Shown here: piece by piece, positions 55,505-63,191 of the stretch
How the letters are laid out: each line of letters starts with the position of its first letter
Position numbering within the stretch: the first letter of the stretch is position 1
Source: Desulfocurvibacter africanus subsp. africanus DSM 2603
Lineage (GTDB): Bacteria > Desulfobacterota > Desulfovibrionia > Desulfovibrionales > Desulfovibrionaceae
Direction: 5' to 3'
DNA: 64,000 bases
Assembly: GCF_000422545.1 (NCBI RefSeq)
Contig: NZ_KE383874.1
Coordinates: 198,986 to 262,985, forward strand
Position numbers and translations under genes: made by a program
The notes under the pieces: model-generated
Databases searched by the model: none
What the model was told of the DNA's origin: nothing
Seen by the model: only the letters and a program-made list of their open reading frames with translations

Positions 55505-57085
55505 TCAGCAGGGACTGGAGTCATCCAGCACCTCGCCCATTTCGGCGCGCGCCCAGGGGCTGGGCTCGCGGCCAAAGGCCCGGGTCATTTCGCGTTCAAA
55601 TCGGTCGCCTTCGCAGGACAGGCCGGATTCGAGCCGGTCGATGCGCCGAGCATAGGCGTTGACCGCTGCCGGGCCGCTCTGCCTTGCGGCCATCGGGCGG
55701 GCCATCACGATGTGGCAGGCCTCGTCCCACACGTGGTCCTCGCCCTTGCTGTCGATGTCCTCGGGGTTGGCCGGGTCCGTGACAAGCGCCGGGATCGTGC
55801 GGATGAATTCCGTGCAGTTGGAGCCGACGAGCAGCATGGGCCTGCTGTTTGTGCCATCGCCCGTGGACCTGATGCGCTCGCGAAAAGCCCTGATCTTGAG
55901 GTGTCGGGTCGAGTCGCCCTTGGTCAGGAACAGGCCGTGCTCGGCAAAGATCTCGGCCGTGGACTTGCCCTGGCCGCCGCCCTGGAAATCCGGGCGCCTG
56001 GCGAAGCAGTCATGGCCGGCAAGGCGGATGATCATGCGCTCCTGCAGGTTCATATCCCGCTCGCGCCTTATGATCTCTCGGGCGATCTCGGAGTCGATGA
56101 GCCGCAGCCCCTGGTCGGGCTGGCCGTTCCAGCCGTACCACTCGGCGAAGCGGATCACGCGGCCGTCGTTGTCCACGAACCACCAGCCCCAGGAAAAGGG
56201 CTTGCCGAAGCCCCAGTCGAAGGTCGTGTGGACCTGGGCATTCTCGGGCGGCATGCACGGCGGAATGACGTGCGTGCGCACGGAAAATTCAGGGAAGGCC
56301 TGGCCCACGAACACCTCCCAGTCACCAAAGCGCATGGCCTTGACCAGCTCGGGAGAACCCAGGCCCTCAAGCCGGGCTTCATAGCCGGGGTCACTTTCCA
56401 TCAGGCTCGGATTGTCTTCGAGCCTGGCCGGGATGAACTGTCGAACCAGGCTGCCTTCACTTTTCAGCATCTCCCTTGCTTTCCGGGACTCCGGCCTGGA
56501 CGGCTCAAAGGTGTGCTTGACCCAGCCGTGGCCCACGCCGCCCGGATTGGAGCCGCACAGGATGCGCGGGAAGAAGCCCTGCCAGCGCTCGGGGATCTGG
56601 AGGCCGGCCAGGCGCACGCGGCCGCGCAGAAAGCGGTACTGGCTCTCGGTGAAGTGGGTCAGCTCGTCCATGAGCAGCACGTGGATCTCCGCGCCCTGAT
56701 ACTTGAACACGTCCCGCTCGTACTGGCAGTGGCACAGGAATATCTTGCTGCCGCCGTCGAAGCCGCCCGCGGGACCGTTACCGAAGGCGATGAAGTTCTT
56801 GCCCGAGTTGATCTTGACGAAGCCGGCCTGCAGCCACTCGGCAAGCAGGACCGGGAACGAGGCCGGGCCCTGCATGTGGTTCTTCCACAGGTCGTCGGAC
56901 AGGCGCCGGAAGATGTAGACCTGCAAGCCCGGCACGGCGAAACACCAGGACAGCGCGGCCACGCGCATGAGATGCGACTTGCCGCCTCCGGCACTGCCCC
57001 CGTACAGGACTTCGGTGGCCCTGGTCCGGTAGGCTACGCCCTGACGCGGGTGCAGCCGAAGGGTCTTAGTCCCGCTCGCCTGCAT
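55505..57085 (-). CDS. terL: Phage terminase large subunit
   Basis: 526 residues. The ATPase has Walker A GGSAGGGKS at 29-37 and Walker B VLLMDELTHF near 133, followed by the coupling motif region CGSNPGG. The C-terminal RNase H-like nuclease has TTFDWGFGKPFSWGWWF and further acidic residues (ARRIDRLESGLSCEGD region is the tail). It packages DNA into the procapsid through the portal. Its start overlaps the previous gene by 20 bases. Confidence 0.93.
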   Translation of the reverse strand: MQASGTKTLRLHPRQGVAYRTRATEVLYGGSAGGGKSHLMRVAALSWCFAVPGLQVYIFRRLSDDLWKNHMQGPASFPVLLAEWLQAGFVKINSGKNFIAFGNGPAGGFDGGSKIFLCHCQYERDVFKYQGAEIHVLLMDELTHFTESQYRFLRGRVRLAGLQIPERWQGFFPRILCGSNPGGVGHGWVKHTFEPSRPESRKAREMLKSEGSLVRQFIPARLEDNPSLMESDPGYEARLEGLGSPELVKAMRFGDWEVFVGQAFPEFSVRTHVIPPCMPPENAQVHTTFDWGFGKPFSWGWWFVDNDGRVIRFAEWYGWNGQPDQGLRLIDSEIAREIIRRERDMNLQERMIIRLAGHDCFARRPDFQGGGQGKSTAEIFAEHGLFLTKGDSTRHLKIRAFRERIRSTGDGTNSRPMLLVGSNCTEFIRTIPALVTDPANPEDIDSKGEDHVWDEACHIVMARPMAARQSGPAAVNAYARRIDRLESGLSCEGDRFEREMTRAFGREPSPWARAEMGEVLDDSSPC

Positions 57086-57455
57086 CCGTGACGTCCTGTA
57101 CTGCGTCCTGTCCGTCCGGTCCGTTTTGTCCGTCCGGCCCTTCTGAACCGTCGGGTCCGTCGGGGCCGGTAATGAGGATGGTCAGGCCGGGCAGCTTGAT
57201 CATGCCCCCGGCGCCTTCTCCGTCGTCGATATTGCAGGCCTGGCGCTCAAGCGCGATGGCCTTGTGCAGGCTCGACGCGGCCTCGTAGTGCGTGCGGGCC
57301 AGGCTCTTGAGATCACCCGGCCCCAGGTCCTGGCTCGGCCCGGCCGAGGCGAGCACGTCCTCCAGCCTGTCCAGCAGCAGCCGGCCGACCTTGCGCAGGC
57401 GGGCGGCGTCCCGGCGGTGCTCGCGCAGGACCTCGGCGTGCTTGCGGGCAGCCAT
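57066..57455 (-). CDS. Candidate terminase small subunit with collagen-like tail
   Basis: 129 residues from ATG 57455 (GAGG 6 bases upstream). Helical N-terminal ~85 residues (AARKHAEVLREHRRDAARLR; SLARTHYEAASSLHKAIALE). The tail contains five GPDG-like units (GPDGPDGSEGPDGQNGPDGQ). Its location directly upstream of terL suggests the small subunit, but no HTH is obvious. The collagen-like run is unusual for that role. Confidence 0.6.
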   Translation of the reverse strand: MAARKHAEVLREHRRDAARLRKVGRLLLDRLEDVLASAGPSQDLGPGDLKSLARTHYEAASSLHKAIALERQACNIDDGEGAGGMIKLPGLTILITGPDGPDGSEGPDGQNGPDGQDAVQDVTDAGERD

Positions 57456-57457
57456 GC

Positions 57458-57751
57458 TTACCTCATCCATCCGCGCACCAGGGCGCCGACAACCGCCATG
57501 GCCACCGCGGACGCGAGCGCCGAGCCGATGCCCACGATGACCGACGTGCGCACCTGGGCGCGCTCCAGCGCCGTCAGGCGCAAAGCCAGGGCCTGCACCT
57601 GATCGGCCAGGGACTGATGCATGTGGGCCCTGGTCGAACAGCGCTCGGACAGCAACATCTCGATGCGTGCCAGCACGCGCCCCATGTCGGTCTGACCCAC
57701 GCGCAGCTCCTTGATCGCGCTCCACAGGTTGGCGATATCGTCGGCGCTCAC
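57458..57751 (-). CDS. Small phage membrane protein with coiled coil
   Basis: 97 residues from GTG 57751, overlapping the holin stop (GTGA). A coiled coil (AIKELRVGQTDMGRVLARIE; ALALRLTALERAQ) precedes one C-terminal membrane segment (VIVGIGSALASAVAMAVVGAL). This resembles XhlA/DUF2730-type lysis-region proteins. Probably assists the holin. Confidence 0.72.
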   Translation of the reverse strand: MSADDIANLWSAIKELRVGQTDMGRVLARIEMLLSERCSTRAHMHQSLADQVQALALRLTALERAQVRTSVIVGIGSALASAVAMAVVGALVRGWMR

Positions 57752-58215
57752 TTGGCCTTGCCTCCAAGCTTTTCAAACGTGCGCAGCGTGCCCAGGCCGA
57801 GCATCCCGAGCACCAGCTCCATGAGCCCGGAGATCGCGCCGATCGGATAGGCCGGCAGGACGATGCCGGTCAGGTCCGTGGACCCGTAGATGACCTTGAG
57901 ACACAGGTAGACCCACACGCCGGAGGCGGTCAGGAACTGCGGCAGGTAGTAAGTGGCCAGCGCCGCGGCGCAGACCCAGCCGATGGCCGGACGCCAGCCC
58001 GCCACGAACAGCGTGCGGTGGGCGGCCTCGATCTTGGCCAGTTCGATCTGCCCCAGGGCCGGGAGCCCGCGCAGACGCTCCAGGGCCTCCTGGCGGGTCA
58101 GCCGCTCGTCGTCGCTGGTGAACAGGGCGTCGAGCGTGTTGCCGATGGCCTCCACAGGCTTGGCCATGGCCTCGCCCGCCTCCTTGCCGATTCCCAGCCA
58201 GCTACCCAACCCCAT
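57748..58215 (-). CDS. Holin of the 3TM type
   Basis: 155 residues from ATG 58215 (GGGGG upstream). It carries the 3TM-holin pattern: FVAGWRPAIGWVCAAALATYYL, then WVYLCLKVIYGS and LMELVLGMLGLGTLRTFEK. The N-terminal part is a charged helix. It overlaps the endolysin gene by 14 bases, giving a compact lysis cassette. Confidence 0.88.
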   Translation of the reverse strand: MGLGSWLGIGKEAGEAMAKPVEAIGNTLDALFTSDDERLTRQEALERLRGLPALGQIELAKIEAAHRTLFVAGWRPAIGWVCAAALATYYLPQFLTASGVWVYLCLKVIYGSTDLTGIVLPAYPIGAISGLMELVLGMLGLGTLRTFEKLGGKAK

Positions 58216-58651
58216 GTTGCCCCCTGTTCGCCCACCAGGCCCGCACATCGAAGCCGGGGCAGGTCTTGCCCTTGTCCAGGTCACGGTGTCCGACGACCTC
58301 GGCTTCAGGTGCGATACGTTTCAGGGTCTCCACCAGGAGCCACAGGCTCTCCCGCTGCTGGCCGCTGAAATCGGGCTTGCCGTGCCTGCCGCCCACGAGG
58401 CAGATGCCGATGGCCCGGGAGTTCATGCCGGCCACATGCGCGCCGGTCACGGTCTGCCAGCCCGGCGCCGCGTTGATGTCCAGCGGTCGGCCCGACTCGA
58501 TCACGCCGGAGCGCCGTATGACGTAGTGGTAGCCGATACCGTCCCAGCCGTTCTGCTTGTGCCAGCGGTCGATCTCGGCCGCGCCGATGTCCAGCTCGGG
58601 CGGCGTGTCCGCGCAGTGGATAACGATGTATGTGACCTTGCTTGCGTCCAT
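58202..58651 (-). CDS. N-acetylmuramoyl-L-alanine amidase (endolysin)
   Basis: 149 residues, a bare amidase_2/PGRP domain: YIVIHCADTPP with the first zinc His, EIDRWHKQNGWDGIGYHYVI, and VVGHRDLDKGKTCPGFDV with the other zinc ligands His and Cys. It cleaves the peptidoglycan stem peptide. No signal peptide, so it depends on the adjacent holin. Confidence 0.95.
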   Translation of the reverse strand: MDASKVTYIVIHCADTPPELDIGAAEIDRWHKQNGWDGIGYHYVIRRSGVIESGRPLDINAAPGWQTVTGAHVAGMNSRAIGICLVGGRHGKPDFSGQQRESLWLLVETLKRIAPEAEVVGHRDLDKGKTCPGFDVRAWWANRGQHGVG

Positions 58652-58700
58652 GTCGATCCCGTTGTGAAGGTGAGTTGCCCTTGAGCCGCCCGGCTTCGGC

Positions 58701-58828
58701 TAGAGCAGATTGCTTTTAAGACGCCCGCTCCGGCGTTGACGGCGCAAGTGAATTGCGCCTACGCCTCCGCAGCGGCAAGCCATGCCGACGCATGGCTTGC
58801 AGAGCATTTTCAAAAGCAAAATGCTCTA
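58701..58828 (+). mobile_element. Family I element in the prophage lysis region
   Basis: Full-length copy with TAGAGCAGATTGCTTTT and AAAAGCAAAATGCTCTA ends, TA flanks and all hairpins. Nearly identical to 20917-21044 (differences only around CGCCTCCGCAGCGGC), so both moved recently or are gene-converted. Confidence 0.92.
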
Positions 58829-58858
58829 TCCCGGCGCAGGTCCATGGCCCTGCTGCGC

Positions 58859-59059
58859 TCAGCGATAGCCATCCGTCGCGGGCCAGCGCTCGTCATCCCC
58901 GCCGGCCTTAAGTTTTTGCAGATGCAGCTCCAGCCTGAGCCTATGGATGAGGCTGGCATGCCGGTCCAGCGACTCCTGCTGGCGCAGGACCATGCGCTCC
59001 AGCGCGTCCAGGCGCCTCTGCGCCCTGTCGTCCTCGGTGTGTCCTGATTGCTGGCTCAT
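58859..59059 (-). CDS. Small phage coiled-coil protein
   Basis: 66 residues from ATG 59059 (AGGAG 5 bases upstream; ATG 59062 is too close). A single heptad helix (RRLDALERMVLRQQESLDRH, ASLIHRLRLELHLQKLK) with SlyX-like character. Overlaps the candidate gene at 59059-59244. Function unknown. Confidence 0.65.
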   Translation of the reverse strand: MSQQSGHTEDDRAQRRLDALERMVLRQQESLDRHASLIHRLRLELHLQKLKAGGDDERWPATDGYR

Positions 59060-59244
59060 CATGGCTCCTTCCGTTCGCTTTTCAGTGCCTTGCAGCCCCA
59101 CGCCTCGGCCTCGGCCATCCAAAGCCGGCTTGCTCCCCTGCAGGGAGCAGCGCCCGGCCAGCGGGCTGTCACCTCCGCTGCCGGGCGCTGGTTCACCTCG
59201 GCCTTCTCGGCGCCTGCGGGCGGCATCGGCTTGCCTGCCTCCAT
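59059..59244 (-). CDS. Candidate small phage protein
   Basis: 61 residues from ATG 59244 with AGGTGG 5 bases upstream; the stop overlaps the next gene (ATGATGA). No family or motif. Context and ribosome site are the only support. Confidence 0.4.
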   Translation of the reverse strand: MEAGKPMPPAGAEKAEVNQRPAAEVTARWPGAAPCRGASRLWMAEAEAWGCKALKSERKEP

Positions 59245-59593
59245 GCCGTCCACCTGCCAAGGTTCCGGCGCCCACGGGTACGCTCGGACAGGCCCAAGAT
59301 AACCGGGGGGACGAAAAGGCGGGATGGCGCGGTGCAGGATATGCGCGCTATGGCGGGGGCATGCGGGAAGATGACAAGGCGGGTGTGGGCGGGAGAGCGG
59401 GAATAATGGAAGAGGCGGCCCGCAGGGGCCGCCTCGCTGAGCGCTTCGTGGGCGGGATCTCTCGGCCGCCAGAGGGCAGGCGGGCATGGCGTCAACCATG
59501 ACTAAAGCAGCGCTCGGTCCGGCCGAGATCCGTAACTGCTAGAACCGCAAGGACGTAACGACGTACGCAGCCGTGCCGTCAGCCTACCAATCT
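59245..59593. other. Gap in the tail/lysis region with one hairpin
   Basis: About 350 bases without a convincing gene. At 59413-59434 AGGCGGCCC-GCAG-GGGCCGCCT is a strong hairpin; on the minus strand it is followed by CTTCCATTATT, so it may be a weak terminator after the tail genes. Confidence 0.5.
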
Positions 59594-59938
59594 TTATTCG
59601 CCAGGCTTCTCCGGCCAAGTCACATCCAACGGGAAGCCCTCCTGCCCCGGCAAATCCCGCAAAGCCTGCCGGTAATCCTGCCAAGTCTGGCGCACGGTTT
59701 CGTCCGCGTGCGGATAATCCGGCAGGGCCAGGGGGTCGGATTCGCGCAGTTTGTGGTTGCGCTCCGCGCGCACGGCCGCGGCCAGTCGCTCCAAATCCAA
59801 GGTCCAAGCGTCCTCGACCGGGCTCCAGGCGTGGCCCGGCGATGGCCGCTCAGGGATCGGCCTATCACTCAGTTCGCGTGGCTCGAATCCGCAGTAGGTC
59901 GCGCCGTCATTGCCAAGATATGTCTGCATCGTGCGCAT
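59594..59938 (-). CDS. Tail fibre assembly/chaperone-like protein
   Basis: 114 residues. The pattern LGNDGATYCGFEPRELSDRP followed by DLERLAAAVRAERNHKLRES and QTWQDYRQALRDLPGQEGFP is the phage tail-assembly chaperone type (the RxxRDxLLxxSDW..Y..AL.dLP family). It lies directly after the tail-fibre gene, as expected. Confidence 0.82.
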   Translation of the reverse strand: MRTMQTYLGNDGATYCGFEPRELSDRPIPERPSPGHAWSPVEDAWTLDLERLAAAVRAERNHKLRESDPLALPDYPHADETVRQTWQDYRQALRDLPGQEGFPLDVTWPEKPGE

Positions 59939-59939
59939 G

Positions 59940-62900
59940 CTATGCCCTCTTTGAAGTCAGGTAGTAGATGGCCTCGGTGTAGTTCTCACTTTCAGTGTCA
60001 TAGGCTGTACCATTATACAGTGAAAGCTGGTTGTTTCCGGTTTTCATGATGACCTCTTCCTCGCTACGCTGCATGAAGAACTCACCGTTTACGGCATGAC
60101 TGGTGCTGTACCATCCAGACAGCTCTCCGGCCTTGCGTCTCCAGTACTTGTCCCGGCCCTGCAGCTCGCCCTCGATGACCACGGGCCAACCGCCGAAGGG
60201 CGTCTTGAGCGAGTATTCCGTGTTCAGCACGGCCTTGAACGGCGGATAGGTCAGCCTGTCGCCGATGACGTAGGACTGCACGGTCTCAATGACCGGGATG
60301 TGCTTTGTCGCGGCATCGAACAGCACGAGCCGCCAGCACTGGTACGTCGTGACGCCCTTCTTGCGCAGTACGAGCTTGTAGTGCTTGTAGGCCGTGGTGT
60401 TGCTCAGCGTGTACTTGCGCTCCTCCTCTTGGTCGTTGCTGGCCAGCGTGCTGTGATAGCCGCCGAGCTGGTCGTCGCGCGCGTCGAGCTGCGTCCAGTT
60501 GGCCTTGTCGTTTGAACCGTACCAGGTCCAATGTTTGGCCCTGTAGTCGGACCCGTAGGACGTGGCCAGAAACCAGTACTCGTCCAGCACGAATGGCTCG
60601 GCAAAGCTGTAGACAACCTCCACGTCCAATGCGTCACTTACGGTCATGGCCGCAGTTCCCGCGTTGGCAAGCGGATAGAAGGCGTGCGGCATGACCTTGC
60701 CGCTGTAGACTGCGCTGGTCAGCAGCTCTATCTGGTCGATTACCCGGTTTGTCGTGGCACTCTCCATGCCCGGACCGAGGTCGGAGAAGATGTGCCGCTT
60801 CTTCTTCGTGTCGACATGCCCGAGCGCCAGGCGCACCCTGCGCTCCCACTCCTGTGTGATCTGGTTATAGGCGTACATGACGCCCTCCTGACGGTCGAAA
60901 CGCTGCGTGCCGTGCGCCATGCTGCCGGGGACCGCCTGGAAGACCTCGTAATCCCGGCCCTGGTAGACGCTGTCGCCGACGATGTAGCGCATGTTGTTCA
61001 TGTAGCCGTAGTAGGGATAGCTGCCTTCGGCGTCGCGCCCCCACATGACGTAGCCACCGGAGGCCTTGATATTCGTATCGTACTCGAAGCTGCCGAGGCA
61101 CTTGCCGTCGACGTGCAGATGCCACCACTTACCGCGCCTGCTGAGCGAGACATGGTGCCATGCGCCGGACAGGTCGTCGGTCATCCACATGAACCTGTGC
61201 TGTCCCACGTTGGGGATAAGGTGGAAGGCCCGCTTGTCCGGCCTGTAGTACAGCCGGATGCCGCTGCCATTGTACGTATCAAGGATACAGTACCAGGCCG
61301 CTTCGCTCGTCCACAGCGGGCGCATGTCCCACTCGAGGCAGAAATCGACCTTGAGCGGCCTCGATACGGGCACGGGCAGAGTGTATTGCGCATCACTAAG
61401 ATAGATGTAGTCCTGCACTCGTTTGGCGAAATAGAAGGATTTCTGGCCGCCCCAGTAGGGTAAGTCTCCCGAGACCTGGACTGGAGAGGACGGGTCGACA
61501 TCCATGAGCACGCCCCAGGGGGAGTCCTCGCGCCACTTCAGGTCGGCCATGGCGCCGAGCGGCAGGCTGTCGGCGCGCAGCAATTGCCGGCACATGCGCT
61601 CGACGTCGGCCCTGGGCGTGTAGTGCACCCGCTTGGTCGAGGCCGTCAGGCCCCAAGTCCTGGCCGCCTCGTCATAGTCCGCGTAAATGTAGTTGCGGCT
61701 GGCCTCGGCCAGGAGCCCCTCGGGCAAGTCCCACGGCGCCCGGCGCGTGGTCTTGTAGTCCAGGTTGTCGTTCTCGTCATAGCCGGCAGCCGCTGCGAGG
61801 ATCGCCGGCCAAGCATCGGAACCGTGCAGGCGCACGCGGCCGAGGGCGAGGTCGGAGTGCTCGACGCCGCCGAACAGGCGCACCTGCCGTAGACCGACAT
61901 ACTGACTGGCTGCAAAGGAGCCTATACAGTTGATGCGGAACTTGCGGTAGCGCTTGGTGTTGGCGAACCAATAGCGCTCTTCGTAGTTGTAGGAGTTGCC
62001 GCCGGCCACGATTGTGCGCTGCCCGCTGTCGTGCAGCGTGTCCCAGGCCGACAGCTCTTCGTCCCAGCCGAGGAGTTGGATCCGCCGCGGCTGATACGTG
62101 CTGCTGCTGTCGTCAATATGCGTGTAGCCGATACCTTGGACGCTCTGCGGCGCATGGAAATCAATATCCACATGGCCGTTGGGCGTATTGGCCGGGGTCA
62201 GCCAGCCGCCGCTTGTGCCGCTGGCGAAGCCGTCCAGGATCTTCCAGCCGGCCCAGGACGAGGTGTCATACTCGGCGCTGGGCGAAACCTTGACTAACCC
62301 GCTGTCGTAGCCGGTCAGAGTGTTGATCGGCAGCGGGCGCAGGTGGAGCAGGTAGTCCGGGTAGCCGTCCGCGTCCTCGCGGGCCGCGACCACGGCCTGC
62401 CGGACCACGGACAGGCCGCCGGGAGAACGGTAAAACTCGAAGCCGCTCTTGTCGGCCTTGAGCCGCAGAAGCTCGCCAGGCTGCCCGTCGGCAAAGGCCG
62501 GCAGGCCCACATGGGCCCCTGTTATGCTCGGATAGAGCGGATTATTCTCTGTCGGCTGCCCGTACTCGACGCTCGAGAGCCCCGCGTCCACGACACACCC
62601 CGCGACCTCCACCGCGGTCAGGTCCGCAGGCTCGTCGTATACGGACGAAGCCACATGGCCGTAGCCGTTTTGGATCTGCTCCAGCCGTATGGCCCGCCGG
62701 GGCGTGTAGATGCCCCGCTTGTCGCCGGCCACGCTGAAATGCGTCTCGTCCAGCATGGCCAGGGCGTCGGCCTCGGCCGTCCACCAGTCGCCTGCCGGGG
62801 CATCGCCCTTGAGCGTGCCGTCGTCATTGAGCGCCACGTTCAGCCGGGCCTTCAGGCTCGGGGCGCTGCCCCGAGCCTCGCCCAGCTCGTGCTTGAGATT

Positions 62901-63149
62901 CGAGAGGGCCAGCGAGGCCAGGGCGTAGTCCACCCAGCCGGCCTCGCCAAGCTCCGGGTTGCCCGTGTACACGTAGAGCACGCCGGATTCCCGGTCCGTG
63001 CGAAAGCACGGCTGCCCGACCAGGGGGCTGTCCGGAAAGCTCGCGCCCGAGAACTGCGAGCGCAGCGTATCCAGGCTCGCGCCCAAGAGCCCGTACAACT
63101 GGCCCATGGGTGTTACGCCGGGCATGGGCTTCTGATATTCTTGGCTCAT
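59940..63149 (-). CDS. Tail fibre with discoidin-like and lectin-like domains
   Basis: 1069 residues, GGAGCAG before ATG 63149. N-terminal ~270 residues are shared in part with the next fibre gene (PRRAIRLEQIQNGYGHVASS). A discoidin (F5/8 type C)-like domain follows around 290-450 (GYTHIDDSSSTYQPRRIQLL, TKRYRKFRINC). A concanavalin/LamG-like domain lies around 600-760 (RPLWTSEAAWYCILDTYNGS, GAWHHVSLSRRGKWWHLHVD), and a second discoidin-like region lies near 870-960. These are receptor-binding modules, so it probably recognises surface glycans. Confidence 0.85.
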   Translation of the reverse strand: MSQEYQKPMPGVTPMGQLYGLLGASLDTLRSQFSGASFPDSPLVGQPCFRTDRESGVLYVYTGNPELGEAGWVDYALASLALSNLKHELGEARGSAPSLKARLNVALNDDGTLKGDAPAGDWWTAEADALAMLDETHFSVAGDKRGIYTPRRAIRLEQIQNGYGHVASSVYDEPADLTAVEVAGCVVDAGLSSVEYGQPTENNPLYPSITGAHVGLPAFADGQPGELLRLKADKSGFEFYRSPGGLSVVRQAVVAAREDADGYPDYLLHLRPLPINTLTGYDSGLVKVSPSAEYDTSSWAGWKILDGFASGTSGGWLTPANTPNGHVDIDFHAPQSVQGIGYTHIDDSSSTYQPRRIQLLGWDEELSAWDTLHDSGQRTIVAGGNSYNYEERYWFANTKRYRKFRINCIGSFAASQYVGLRQVRLFGGVEHSDLALGRVRLHGSDAWPAILAAAAGYDENDNLDYKTTRRAPWDLPEGLLAEASRNYIYADYDEAARTWGLTASTKRVHYTPRADVERMCRQLLRADSLPLGAMADLKWREDSPWGVLMDVDPSSPVQVSGDLPYWGGQKSFYFAKRVQDYIYLSDAQYTLPVPVSRPLKVDFCLEWDMRPLWTSEAAWYCILDTYNGSGIRLYYRPDKRAFHLIPNVGQHRFMWMTDDLSGAWHHVSLSRRGKWWHLHVDGKCLGSFEYDTNIKASGGYVMWGRDAEGSYPYYGYMNNMRYIVGDSVYQGRDYEVFQAVPGSMAHGTQRFDRQEGVMYAYNQITQEWERRVRLALGHVDTKKKRHIFSDLGPGMESATTNRVIDQIELLTSAVYSGKVMPHAFYPLANAGTAAMTVSDALDVEVVYSFAEPFVLDEYWFLATSYGSDYRAKHWTWYGSNDKANWTQLDARDDQLGGYHSTLASNDQEEERKYTLSNTTAYKHYKLVLRKKGVTTYQCWRLVLFDAATKHIPVIETVQSYVIGDRLTYPPFKAVLNTEYSLKTPFGGWPVVIEGELQGRDKYWRRKAGELSGWYSTSHAVNGEFFMQRSEEEVIMKTGNNQLSLYNGTAYDTESENYTEAIYYLTSKRA
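62551..62710. repeat. Fibre-gene repeat, copy 1
   Basis: 160 bases almost identical to 63841-64000 at a constant offset of 1290; inside the coding frames of the two adjacent fibre genes. Confidence 0.9.
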
Positions 63150-63191
63150 CGACTGCTCCTTGCGATCTTCAGGGAATATACAAGCCGCGAC

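Noticed and set aside
58701..58828. Hairpin-rich element considered as a small RNA or tRNA-like gene
   Set aside because: Occurs in many copies with TA flanks and inverted-repeat ends; no promoter or tRNA features.
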